Positions 1 through 7,433 of a DNA stretch of 9,444 bases are shown one piece after another; position 1 is the stretch's first letter, and every line of letters begins with the position of its first letter. The DNA is from Thermoplasmatota archaeon (GTDB taxonomy: Archaea > Thermoplasmatota > Thermoplasmata > Thermoplasmatales > Thermoplasmataceae), in assembly GCA_023489425.1 (NCBI GenBank), contig JAMDCG010000073.1, positions 1 through 9,444 on the forward strand. Reading direction: 5' to 3'. Position numbers and translations under genes: made by a program. The notes under the pieces were generated by a model that was not told the DNA's origin, ran no database searches, and worked only from the letters and a program-made list of their open reading frames with translations.

Positions 1-29
1 TCTTATTTATGTTGAAATGATTTCCCTCC

Positions 30-35
30 GGTGAT
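30..35 (+). promoter_or_regulatory. Shine-Dalgarno site deciding the TTG start of sucC
   Basis: The bases GGTGAT match the complement of the 16S rRNA 3' end (ATCACC) and end three bases before a TTG codon. No in-frame ATG lies between the preceding in-frame stop and this TTG. The first in-frame ATG is the seventh codon, which falls inside the conserved N-terminal block of the family, so the TTG start is preferred. Confidence 0.7.
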
Positions 36-38
36 TAT

Positions 39-1145
39 TTGAATCTCTATGAATATATGGGGAAATCCATTTTCAGAGAATATGGAGTCCCAGTGCCTGA
101 TGGCTATGTTGTTGAAAACTTAAATGAAGTGAAGGCTTTTACAAAGCCAGTTGTTATAAAATCCCAGATTTTGCTGGGCGGAAGAGGAAAATCAGGAGGC
201 ATTAAATTTGCCAAAACTGAAGCAGATCTCAAGAAAGGAGTTTCGGAACTTCTAGGTTCGAAGATAAGGGACTATACAGTATCAAAGGTACTCATCGAAG
301 AGATGATCGATATCAAGAAGGAACTTTATGTTAGCGTAACTCTAGACAGAACATCAAGAAGTCCAATTATAATGGCAACCTCTCAGGGAGGGGTTGAAAT
401 AGAAACCCTGCCAAGGGAGAATATCTTCATAAAGACAGTCGACCCAATATTGGGATATTCTGATTTTATGGCCAGAGAAGCAATTAAATTTATGGGGTTA
501 AGCCCGGAAATCGGGAAACAATTTACGGGAATTCTAAGAAAACTTTATGAAATATTCGAAGAGAAGGACTGTGAGCTCGTTGAGATCAATCCACTTGTCA
601 TTACCGGAGAAGGTAAATTAATAGCAGCCGATGCAAAGGTCATAATTGACAGCGATTCAATCTTCAGGCACAAGGAATTCAATGTTGTTGATCCTGAAAA
701 AACACCTCTTGAACTGGAGGCTAACGCAGCAGGGTATTCATTCATAGAATTGAATGGAAACATAGGAGTAATAGCCAATGGAGCAGGTTTAACCATGGCA
801 ACACTGGATGCACTGACCCTTCACAAGGGATATCCAAGAAATTTCCTTGATCTGGGAGGTACAGATAATGTTGAAATCGTTGCTAAGGCATTTGAATTTG
901 TACTGAAGGCAAATCCAAAGGCTATTCTTGTGAACATTTTTGGCGGGGTTACCAAGTGTGACACAGTTGCAACTGGAATAGTGGAGGCCAAGAAAAGATA
1001 TAAAATCGCACAGCAGATCGTTGTGAGACTTAGTGGTGTGAAGGAAGATGAAGGTAGAAAAATTCTTTCAGACGCAGGAATAGAAGCATTTCCAGGGATG
1101 ATGAAAGCGATAGAAAGAGTTGTAAAAATTGCAGGAGGTAATTAA
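39..1145 (+). CDS. sucC: Succinyl-CoA synthetase (ADP-forming) beta subunit
   Basis: This is the beta subunit of succinyl-CoA ligase, which makes ATP and succinate from succinyl-CoA, ADP and phosphate in the citric acid cycle. It works in the cytoplasm as a complex with SucD. The 368 residues match the usual family length of about 370-390. An ATP-grasp domain fills the first half: the N-terminal block NLYEYMGK, the glycine-rich GGRGKSGG (residues 47-54), and EINPLV (182-187) followed by ADAK (197-200). N184 and D198 have the 14-residue spacing of the Mg-nucleotide ligands of the E. coli enzyme. The ligase half carries NGAGLTMATLD (247-257), FLDLGGT (269-275) and NIFGGVTKCD (299-308). Translation starts at a TTG supported by a Shine-Dalgarno site. 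The gene is followed after one base by sucD, so the two are surely co-translated. ADP rather than GDP specificity is assumed from archaeal relatives, not seen. Confidence 0.97.
   Translation: MNLYEYMGKSIFREYGVPVPDGYVVENLNEVKAFTKPVVIKSQILLGGRGKSGGIKFAKTEADLKKGVSELLGSKIRDYTVSKVLIEEMIDIKKELYVSVTLDRTSRSPIIMATSQGGVEIETLPRENIFIKTVDPILGYSDFMAREAIKFMGLSPEIGKQFTGILRKLYEIFEEKDCELVEINPLVITGEGKLIAADAKVIIDSDSIFRHKEFNVVDPEKTPLELEANAAGYSFIELNGNIGVIANGAGLTMATLDALTLHKGYPRNFLDLGGTDNVEIVAKAFEFVLKANPKAILVNIFGGVTKCDTVATGIVEAKKRYKIAQQIVVRLSGVKEDEGRKILSDAGIEAFPGMMKAIERVVKIAGGN
1134..1139 (+). promoter_or_regulatory. Shine-Dalgarno site for sucD
   Basis: GGAGGT lies inside the last codons of sucC, seven bases before the ATG at 1147. 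It selects that ATG over an in-frame TTG at 1129 that would add six residues and would itself overlap the Shine-Dalgarno region. Confidence 0.8.
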
Positions 1146-1146
1146 A

Positions 1147-2004
1147 ATGAGTTCGTTTGTAGATGAAAAGACAAAGGTAATAGTTCAGGGTATCACAGGA
1201 CATCAGGGATCATTCCATGCTGGAGAAATGCTGAAGTTCGGTACGAAGATTGTAGCTGGTACATCTCCTGGAAAAGGTGGCAGTAAATTCATGGATAAAG
1301 TTCCGGTTTTTGATAATGTGAGTGAGACCATTCATCTGAAACCCGATGCGACAATGATAAGTGTTGCCGCACCTTACGTTAAGGATGCTGCACTGGAAGC
1401 CATATATTCCGGCATTAAAATTATATATATCCTGACAGAACACGTGCCGTTCCACGATTCCATGGAAATTGTGCATAATGCAAGAAGAATGGGTTCAATT
1501 GTACTGGGGCCAAACGGACCGGGAATCACTGCAGTAGGTAAATGTAAGATAGGGATTATGCCAAACAAGATCTTTAAGAAGGGAAAGATTGCTGTGGCTT
1601 CAAGAAGCGGGACCCTTACCTACGAAATAGTCAATGCCATAACCGAGGCAGGAATGGGAGAAAGCACGGTTATAGGACTTGGTGGAGATCCAGTAGTAGG
1701 AATGAACTACATAGACGTTCTGAAGGAGTTCGAAAAGGATGACGAGACGGAAGAAATAGTTCTGGTTGGAGAGATAGGAGGAAGCAATGAAGAGATTGCA
1801 GCCAGGTACATCAAGGAAAATGTGTCCAAGAAAGTTGTTGCATACATTACCGGAAGGAGTGCACCTCAGGGAAAAAGAATGGGTCATGCAGGTGCCATTA
1901 TAGAGAAAGGCGTTGGAACTGCAGAATCAAAAATTAAGGCATTTGGTGAGGCTGGCGTAAAGGTTGCTGAATATCCGGTAGATATACCATCGCTTTTGGA
2001 GTGA
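1147..2004 (+). CDS. sucD: Succinyl-CoA synthetase alpha subunit
   Basis: This is the alpha subunit of succinyl-CoA ligase. It binds CoA and carries the histidine that is phosphorylated during catalysis. With the ATG at 1147 the protein has 285 residues, the usual length. The N-terminal Rossmann-type CoA-binding domain shows GITGHQGSFH (15-24) and GTSPGKGG (38-45). The ligase domain shows GPNGPGI (121-127), SRSGTLTYE (152-160) and GLGGDPVVG (177-185). The active-site block MGHAGAI puts the phospho-histidine at H247, equal to H246 of E. coli. The small variation GPNGPG in place of the common GPNCPG is conservative. The start was chosen because GGAGGT stands seven bases ahead. It lies one base after the sucC stop and five bases before argF, so all three probably share one transcript. 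Confidence 0.97.
   Translation: MSSFVDEKTKVIVQGITGHQGSFHAGEMLKFGTKIVAGTSPGKGGSKFMDKVPVFDNVSETIHLKPDATMISVAAPYVKDAALEAIYSGIKIIYILTEHVPFHDSMEIVHNARRMGSIVLGPNGPGITAVGKCKIGIMPNKIFKKGKIAVASRSGTLTYEIVNAITEAGMGESTVIGLGGDPVVGMNYIDVLKEFEKDDETEEIVLVGEIGGSNEEIAARYIKENVSKKVVAYITGRSAPQGKRMGHAGAIIEKGVGTAESKIKAFGEAGVKVAEYPVDIPSLLE
1998..2001 (+). promoter_or_regulatory. Shine-Dalgarno site for argF
   Basis: GGAG, continuing as GGAGTGAT, overlaps the stop codon of sucD and lies eight bases before the ATG at 2010. That spacing supports the 2010 start. Two upstream in-frame candidates, GTG at 2001 and ATG at 2004, would begin inside the Shine-Dalgarno site itself. Confidence 0.65.
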
Positions 2005-2009
2005 TGAAA

Positions 2010-2921
2010 ATGAAGAGAGATCTGATTTCAATTCTTGATATGGAGAAGGACATACAGGATGTTATCTCTCTGGCCTTAAAAATAAAGAGAGATCGTTATT
2101 CCAAAAGATCAGAACTTGAAGGCAGAACTGTTGGAATGATCTTCGAAAAGCCCAGTACAAGAACCAGAATATCTCTGGAAACGGCAATAACACAACTTGG
2201 AGGACACGGCATTTATCTGAACCCAAATGATATGCAGATGGGAAGGGGAGAGACCGTGGAGGACACAGCCCACGTTCTATCTGGATTCCTTGACGCAATT
2301 ACTTACAGAGCATTCAGTCATGAGAATGTATTAAAACTTGCAAGAAATTCTTCAATCCCGGTTATAAATGCACTTGACGATGTTGAGCATCCGCTTCAGG
2401 TACTGGCAGACTTTATGACTATTGCAGAAAAGAAAGGCAGAACCAGTAACCTCAAATTTTCTTATGTGGGGGATGGAAATAATATGGTAAATTCTCTGGT
2501 TCTTGGTTGTGCACTCTTAGGAATGGATATGTCTATCGGTACACCTGAACAATACAAGCCCAATGAAAAATACATTGCAAAGGCAAGAGAGATAGCCAGA
2601 TTGACAGGTGCCAAGATTTCAGCCACAACAAATCCAAAGGAAGCCGTTGCAGATGCAGATGTCATATATACCGATGTTTGGATATCCATGGGAGAGGAGA
2701 AGCAGAAAGAGATCAAGGAAAAGGCATTCAAACCATTTCAGGTAAACTCTGAACTTGTCTCAGAGGCTAAAAAAGACTACATCTTTATGCATTGCCTTCC
2801 TGCGCACAGAGGACTTGAAGTAACCGACGATGTTGCAGACAGTATTAACAGTGTCATATTTCAGGAAGCTGAGAATCGGCTGCACAGTGCAAAGGCCGCC
2901 TTCATCACACTTATTTCCTGA
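2010..2921 (+). CDS. argF: Ornithine carbamoyltransferase
   Basis: The enzyme transfers the carbamoyl group from carbamoyl phosphate to ornithine, giving citrulline. It serves arginine synthesis, or the reverse in arginine breakdown. The 303 residues are the usual length. The N-terminal domain has the carbamoyl-phosphate loop STRTR (49-53) and HPLQ (127-130). The C-terminal ornithine-binding domain has GDGNNM (154-159), the SMG loop (226-228, in DVWISMGEE) and HCLPAHRG (261-268). The SMG loop and the unbroken HCLPA block favour ornithine over the N-acetyl- or N-succinyl-ornithine and aspartate relatives. Starts at 2001 or 2004 would add two or three residues. It follows sucD by five bases, so it is probably the last gene of a sucCD-argF transcript. 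Whether it works in the anabolic or catabolic direction cannot be told, because no other arginine gene is in view. Confidence 0.95.
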   Translation: MKRDLISILDMEKDIQDVISLALKIKRDRYSKRSELEGRTVGMIFEKPSTRTRISLETAITQLGGHGIYLNPNDMQMGRGETVEDTAHVLSGFLDAITYRAFSHENVLKLARNSSIPVINALDDVEHPLQVLADFMTIAEKKGRTSNLKFSYVGDGNNMVNSLVLGCALLGMDMSIGTPEQYKPNEKYIAKAREIARLTGAKISATTNPKEAVADADVIYTDVWISMGEEKQKEIKEKAFKPFQVNSELVSEAKKDYIFMHCLPAHRGLEVTDDVADSINSVIFQEAENRLHSAKAAFITLIS

Positions 2922-2931
2922 AATAAAACAC

Positions 2932-2944
2932 TTTTTTATTTTTT
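2932..2944 (+). terminator. T-tract terminator after argF at a convergent junction
   Basis: Six Ts, one A and six Ts begin ten bases after the argF stop, with no clear hairpin before them. Archaeal transcription commonly ends at such oligo-T tracts. The tract runs into the stop codon of the convergent protease gene (2943-2945). On the other strand the stretch 2921-2930 reads TGTTTTATTT, which may weakly stop transcription coming from the right. This is a compact shared termination zone of 21 bases. Confidence 0.6.
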
Positions 2945-3551
2945 AAATTAATCCCCTTACTATGTATATCTCAGTTAATATTGCAAGAGACATCACAATC
3001 AGGTATGGTCTATAATCCCATTTAAGAACCTTGAATCCGTCAAGCGGCGGTATTGGAATCATGTTGAAAAGACACATTATTGCATTAATCTCTCCCACGT
3101 AAAGAGTTATCCCCTGAGCAAACCCTGAAAGAACAGAGGAAAAAGCCATAAATAATATTCCAAGGATAAGGTTCGTAGCAGGTCCTGCAAGTGCAACAAT
3201 ACCAACATGCTCTGGCTTATCTATGGCATATATCTGAACAGCTCCCGGAGCTGCAAACAGGAATCCAAACGGGCTTGTAATAAGGGAAAGAAGCAAGCCC
3301 ATGGGCCAGAGTCTGAAATGTGCCGCTCCACCATATCTTATGGCCATCTGTCTATGAGCCAGTTCATGCATAAGAAATGCAGTAATTGCCCCCAGAAATC
3401 CAATTGGAACCAGATAATACAGTGTAAAGTAGCTGTTCACCGCAACATTGAAATCAGCTGTCAGGGCTATTGTAAAAGCACTTCCTAAAACTATTACGGC
3501 AGTTAGAATGTCGACAAACTCATTTCTGCTAAATACCGAACCTCTGAACAT
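2943..3551 (-). CDS. M50-family intramembrane zinc metalloprotease (site-2 protease type)
   Basis: This is a small, hydrophobic 202-residue protein with about six membrane segments (roughly 12-32, 42-63, 84-105, 115-143, 148-168, 181-198). The zinc site HELAH is at residues 62-66 (H62 and H66 ligands, E63 catalytic) at the end of the second segment. The second M50 signature, NMIPIPPLDG (163-172), supplies the third ligand D171. GPATN (123-127) is also typical. No PDZ or CBS domain is present, so it is a minimal form near SpoIVFB-like archaeal members. Such enzymes cut membrane-bound substrates, often releasing regulators; the substrate here is unknown. ATG at 3551 is preferred over GTG at 3563 because GGAG at 3561-3558 stands six bases upstream of it. 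It follows the large TPR gene by two bases, so it probably depends on that gene's transcript and perhaps its translation. Confidence 0.88.
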   Translation of the reverse strand: MFRGSVFSRNEFVDILTAVIVLGSAFTIALTADFNVAVNSYFTLYYLVPIGFLGAITAFLMHELAHRQMAIRYGGAAHFRLWPMGLLLSLITSPFGFLFAAPGAVQIYAIDKPEHVGIVALAGPATNLILGILFMAFSSVLSGFAQGITLYVGEINAIMCLFNMIPIPPLDGFKVLKWDYRPYLIVMSLAILTEIYIVRGLI

Positions 3552-3553
3552 AA

Positions 3554-6500
3554 TTATCTCCACGGATTCATTTTGGAAACGTAATCCATTAGTGCAAGGA
3601 GATCCAGGGATCTATTGAGACCTATATCAAACCGCACAATCATATTTAAAGGGTCTGGCACTAAATTTTCCTTCATGGCAATCCTCAGTATCCTGTTCAA
3701 ATCCTCATCATCAATTTTTGGTTTCCTCTTTTCCTTAAGCATTCTTCTTATGTAAATGTAAAGGTTTCGGGCAACCAGAGGATCTTTCCTTTGCATCATA
3801 TTGAACAGAACAGATATGGTGACTTCATTGATGCTTCTTATGTTGGTTTTCTTCCTGATAAGTTTCAGAGTCTCTTTTGCGAGTGCATCAAAGGCTTCTG
3901 CAGGTAATTTTACCTCCTCATCCAATTCTGTGAAAAACTGAAAAACTTCACCAGCAATTTCAACAGGTATTTCTGCCTTTATTATGGCTTCCCTCTGATC
4001 GAGCTTTCTTCCTGCTTTAAATTCAAGCTTCATAATTCGAACTGCAAAATAGAGAACTTCAGCAAATTCTTCCTTTTTCCTGAGAAGTTCTTCATATTCG
4101 TCAAAGCGTTCCTGTGGTATCATCTTATTGTGGAGCTTTGAGATTAATTTCTCAGCCCGATCGTAAAATTCCAGTTCTATCATGGAGCGAATGATGTAAT
4201 TTATTGAATCTTTGTTAATGAGCATTGGATAATCTTCAAAGCCCTTCATAACAGTTTCAAACATTCTGGCATTAAAATTTATTTCGGTGAACACGGTGAA
4301 TAGCTGTTTCAAATCATCAGCTTTGAGGTTCTCCTTAAGAAGCTTCTTTAATATTACATTTGCCTCTTCCTCCCTAGCTAGTTTTGCCAGTGTTTCGCAA
4401 AGCATAATAACGTTTTCAATGTCGTTTGGAGCGTTTTTCAGGATATTCCTCATAATCTGAATCGCTTTTTCGGTTTCTCTGGAATCAAGCAGTTTCCTGG
4501 CTATTAACTTTCCCAGAACAGGATTTCCGTCTCTTTCATAGAGGGAAATGAGGCTATTTCTGACCTCAGAATTTTTCCAGAGAGTTAAGGCAATAAAGGA
4601 ATAGATCTCATCATCTGAAGGAGCCCTGTTCTTCTTGTTTCTCAGTATATTTATTATCTTTTCTATCTCTCCTGATCTTAAATACAACTTTACTTCCAGA
4701 ATTCCCTTTTCTTTCATTCTGGAAATAACTTTCGAGGCATCGCCGTATTTCCCAAGTTCAATAAGGCAGTCAGCATAACCCGGCATCCTGTCCGGGTCAA
4801 ACCCGTCCGCATCAGCTTTATCATAATGATATATTGCGTTTTCAAATTCTCCCTTTGATTGATAATAGTCTCCAAAACTTGCATGAATCTCTCCATTCAA
4901 ATCAGTTCCAGAGAGGATTTCAATGACCTCTTCAATCATGGATCCCTTTCCGGATCTCTTTAATACTGCAAGGTAAGTCATCACATCTCTGGCGTTTCTT
5001 TCTTTCATTGAAATTATATTTTTAGAAAGTTCTATGGCCCTGGGATCATCCATGATTTCAATGTAATGGTCTCTTCTAATTCTCATTGTGTAAATATTAT
5101 CTTTTCCAGAATAATCAAAAAGATCAATTATATTGCTGCAGAAGTCAGCGGACATCTTCCTTGAAAATTCATATATCTCAGAAAAAGGAAGGGCATCGAA
5201 GCCACCCATTTTTATTATCTTTTCAGTCTCTGCAATAGCACGCTTGTCATCTCCCGCTTTCATATATTCCCTGAGAAGATAACTTCTAAAAGTTGCTGAA
5301 TCCAACATGGAAAGAGCCTTTTCCAGGTTTTTGGAAGCAACACCTGTGTTACCCTGAGCTCCTGAAATTACTCCCTCCAGATAATAGTAGTAAGGGTCAG
5401 GGTTTCTTGGATTGGTGGCTTTAATCAGTGTTTCTGAGGCTTCCTTAAACCTTTTCACAGAAATAAGGGTCTGTGTATTTGGGTAGTTAAGGTAAGGATA
5501 ATCTTCGATATTCTTAAGAACTGCTCCCTTTTTAATGGATGCAATAGTTTCTTTTATGGAGTCAATGATATTTTTGCCGCATTTGTATATACTCTGATCA
5601 ATGTTTGAATTTGTGTCGATCATAATTGATCGAAGGCTAATTATGGCGGAAAGTTTTTCTGAACAGGAAACAATGACTATATCTCTTAATCCCTCAGTGT
5701 CAAATAGAATTCCTTTTGCCCATGCGATTATTGAGTTAACTATTTCAATTTCTGACCTGGAGACAAAGTCTCTCAATCTCTGAATCTCTTTTATCTGTTC
5801 TTCTGTCCTTATTGTTTCTATGAGGGCATCCACAAGATGTGCTTCAGAAATATTTACAGAATATTTCTTCACATACTGTACCATGTCGTCCACGCCATTA
5901 ACAAACAGGTGAGCGGAAGCAGCCATGGGCCTGAATTGGGAAATTATTGAATCATTGATTGCCTTATCATAAAATTCTATGAATTGTTTATAGTTTTTGT
6001 TAGAATACAGAGCATTCAAAAGCAGCCTTGCAGATTTATCATCGCCGGGATCATTTTCAAATATCCTTTGAGCGGTGTTAATGGCATCAGATTCCTTATT
6101 CAGGGTAGATTGTATGAATAGTCTTGCTTCAAGTACCTCCCTTGAATCCTGAAACTGCTTCTCCATCTCAGACAGTTTTTTGTTTGCAAGATCGAACTTT
6201 GAATCTCTAGCCAGAAATATGATAAAATATTTCCAGAGAAATTGATTCTTCTGAATTATATCCTGCACATCCGTTAAAATATCCAGGGGCACTCTGTAAT
6301 TATTGATTTGCTCTCCTGCTTTGCATAACAGGATAAGCAACTCTTCACTCTTTTTGCACACTGCCTCTTTTTGCTGCAGAAAATAAAGGCATTCCTCCGG
6401 TCTGTCCAGTGAGAGAAGCGACTTTGCTTTTACAATTATAATCTCCTGAGTTTCAAAACCTGAGTTTAGCAGTTCATTTGAAATATTCAGGGCAAGCTCA

Positions 6501-7252
6501 TTTTCACCTGCCTGATTGTATAATTCAGCGAGGGAATGTTTCTGTGCACTTTCATCTATTTTCCTTATATCAATGCTGCTTAGAACATCCTTCATTCCGT
6601 TAATGTCTCCTAGCCTCTTCATGGTGGAGGCCAGTTCAATGGTGTAGGCAGGGTTACCGGTGGCAATTCGTAAAAGTTTTAAAAACTCGGCAAGTTCCAA
6701 AAATTTTCCTTTTTCTTTGAAATTTTTTATTATTATGGAATTAATTACCTCTGTCTGTCTTCCAGATACATACTCGGAAAAGAGTTCTCTGTCAAACCTC
6801 CCGTTCATCGAAAATATTATGGAGGCGTGTTCATAATCATCTGTCATAAAGGCCATTTTCTTCATAAGATCAGAAGAAGTGGGAAGACCTGGTATAATCG
6901 TTTCACTCTTCAGGAATTTTGCCGCAAGTTCACGATTGTTGGTCATGACGATGGATTTCATATAATCCAGAATAAGATTTTCCCTGCGCATGTCTGCATG
7001 CATAAACGTCTCTATAATTTCTGGATCCGCGAGTTCCGGGTAATTTAAAACAATGGAATCAGCAATTATTGAAAGCTTTTCTCTTGCCTTTTCATTGGTC
7101 TGAAATACCTTCTGAACTTCCTGTTCGTTTAAAAGTTTTAAAAGAGATTTTAATCTTTCACCTTTCTCACTTGAATTATTGGATTTTATTACACTATCCA
7201 GTGCAGATAACACTCTTTTGTCTGAAACTGCATCTGCTGGTTCATCTGCCAT
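3554..7252 (-). CDS. Very large TPR-like helical repeat protein, function unknown
   Basis: The product has 1232 residues with no signal peptide and no membrane segment, so it should be cytoplasmic. It is almost wholly predicted helix. The clearest tetratricopeptide-type helix pairs are at about 237-267 (LAELYNQAGENELALNISNE), 619-650 (YLEGVISGAQGNTGVASKNL and on), 788-817 (GDYYQSKGEFENAIYHYDKA), 822-850 (YADCLIELGKYGDASKVI) and 914-945. Between them are many degenerate repeats. The last 120 or so residues (about 1115-1232) are rich in basic residues, look less repeat-like, and may form a separate domain. TPR arrays are protein-binding scaffolds; no enzymatic motif was found. The gene appears to have its own leaderless promoter. 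It is followed after two bases by the M50 protease gene, and the archaellum/pilus genes flaJ and flaI lie upstream on the same strand. A role in assembling or regulating a membrane process with the protease is inference. I do not recognise it as a named family. Confidence 0.85.
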   Translation of the reverse strand: MADEPADAVSDKRVLSALDSVIKSNNSSEKGERLKSLLKLLNEQEVQKVFQTNEKAREKLSIIADSIVLNYPELADPEIIETFMHADMRRENLILDYMKSIVMTNNRELAAKFLKSETIIPGLPTSSDLMKKMAFMTDDYEHASIIFSMNGRFDRELFSEYVSGRQTEVINSIIIKNFKEKGKFLELAEFLKLLRIATGNPAYTIELASTMKRLGDINGMKDVLSSIDIRKIDESAQKHSLAELYNQAGENELALNISNELLNSGFETQEIIIVKAKSLLSLDRPEECLYFLQQKEAVCKKSEELLILLCKAGEQINNYRVPLDILTDVQDIIQKNQFLWKYFIIFLARDSKFDLANKKLSEMEKQFQDSREVLEARLFIQSTLNKESDAINTAQRIFENDPGDDKSARLLLNALYSNKNYKQFIEFYDKAINDSIISQFRPMAASAHLFVNGVDDMVQYVKKYSVNISEAHLVDALIETIRTEEQIKEIQRLRDFVSRSEIEIVNSIIAWAKGILFDTEGLRDIVIVSCSEKLSAIISLRSIMIDTNSNIDQSIYKCGKNIIDSIKETIASIKKGAVLKNIEDYPYLNYPNTQTLISVKRFKEASETLIKATNPRNPDPYYYYLEGVISGAQGNTGVASKNLEKALSMLDSATFRSYLLREYMKAGDDKRAIAETEKIIKMGGFDALPFSEIYEFSRKMSADFCSNIIDLFDYSGKDNIYTMRIRRDHYIEIMDDPRAIELSKNIISMKERNARDVMTYLAVLKRSGKGSMIEEVIEILSGTDLNGEIHASFGDYYQSKGEFENAIYHYDKADADGFDPDRMPGYADCLIELGKYGDASKVISRMKEKGILEVKLYLRSGEIEKIINILRNKKNRAPSDDEIYSFIALTLWKNSEVRNSLISLYERDGNPVLGKLIARKLLDSRETEKAIQIMRNILKNAPNDIENVIMLCETLAKLAREEEANVILKKLLKENLKADDLKQLFTVFTEINFNARMFETVMKGFEDYPMLINKDSINYIIRSMIELEFYDRAEKLISKLHNKMIPQERFDEYEELLRKKEEFAEVLYFAVRIMKLEFKAGRKLDQREAIIKAEIPVEIAGEVFQFFTELDEEVKLPAEAFDALAKETLKLIRKKTNIRSINEVTISVLFNMMQRKDPLVARNLYIYIRRMLKEKRKPKIDDEDLNRILRIAMKENLVPDPLNMIVRFDIGLNRSLDLLALMDYVSKMNPWR
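3558..3561 (-). promoter_or_regulatory. Shine-Dalgarno site deciding the ATG start of the M50 protease
   Basis: On the - strand GGAG (3561 to 3558) lies within the last codons of the upstream TPR gene, six bases before the ATG at 3551. The alternative GTG at 3563 overlaps this site and would add only four residues. Confidence 0.65.
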
Positions 7253-7433
7253 CGAATTACTACAATATTAAAGTTATATATTACTTTGCACATCTTTATG
7301 CGTCTTCTAAATCCAAATAATTCATGCATATGTATAATTTCGAGATTGTAATCAATAGTGGAATTGATAGAGAATAGATTTCCAGCATCGTTTGCATAGT
7401 GCCTATTGAACGCTTATTCCTTAAGTGTACTGT
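7253..7433. other. Intergenic region between flaJ and the TPR gene
   Basis: These 181 bases hold the TATA-like box of the TPR gene (7274-7283). They also hold a small inverted repeat, ATCAAT and ATTGAT with a six-base spacer (7351-7356 and 7363-7368), preceded by GATT-GT-AATC (7344-7353). No strong T-tract terminator for flaJ is visible on the - strand. The frame of flaJ stays open after its stop for 45 more codons (7433 down to 7299, then a stop at 7298-7296). It includes a possible 33-residue peptide from ATG 7397 with one hydrophobic stretch. No Shine-Dalgarno site precedes that ATG, so I do not call it a gene. Confidence 0.5.
7274..7283 (-). promoter_or_regulatory. Probable TATA box for the TPR-M50 operon (leaderless start)
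   Basis: Read on the - strand, TAATATATAA runs from 7283 to 7274. The core centre is about 25 bases upstream of the A of the ATG at 7252, and no Shine-Dalgarno site lies between. In archaea the TATA box sits about 25-27 bases before the transcription start, so the transcript would begin at or next to the start codon, giving a leaderless mRNA. The purine-rich TFB element that should lie just upstream is only weakly suggested (GCAAAG). Confidence 0.55.

Noticed and set aside
2..10. TATA-like CTTATTTAT ahead of sucC
   Set aside because: A start 25-27 bases downstream would fall at about 31-34, inside the Shine-Dalgarno site that supports the TTG start, and the bases further upstream are outside the window. 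The promoter cannot be judged.
2127..2139. Possibility that the carbamoyltransferase is an aspartate carbamoyltransferase or an acetylornithine type
   Set aside because: The protein has the ornithine-type SMG loop and the DVWISMGEE and HCLPAHRG blocks. The STRTR loop is shared by the superfamily and does not decide the matter.
2388..2399. HPLQ in place of the textbook HPCQ in the carbamoyltransferase
   Set aside because: The third position of this motif varies in real ornithine carbamoyltransferases (C, T and I occur), so leucine is not a sign of changed function.
7069..7320. An 83-codon open frame on the + strand over the TPR gene start and promoter
   Set aside because: Mostly antisense to the TPR coding region, with no ribosome-binding site or domain; it is a by-product of A+T-rich sequence.
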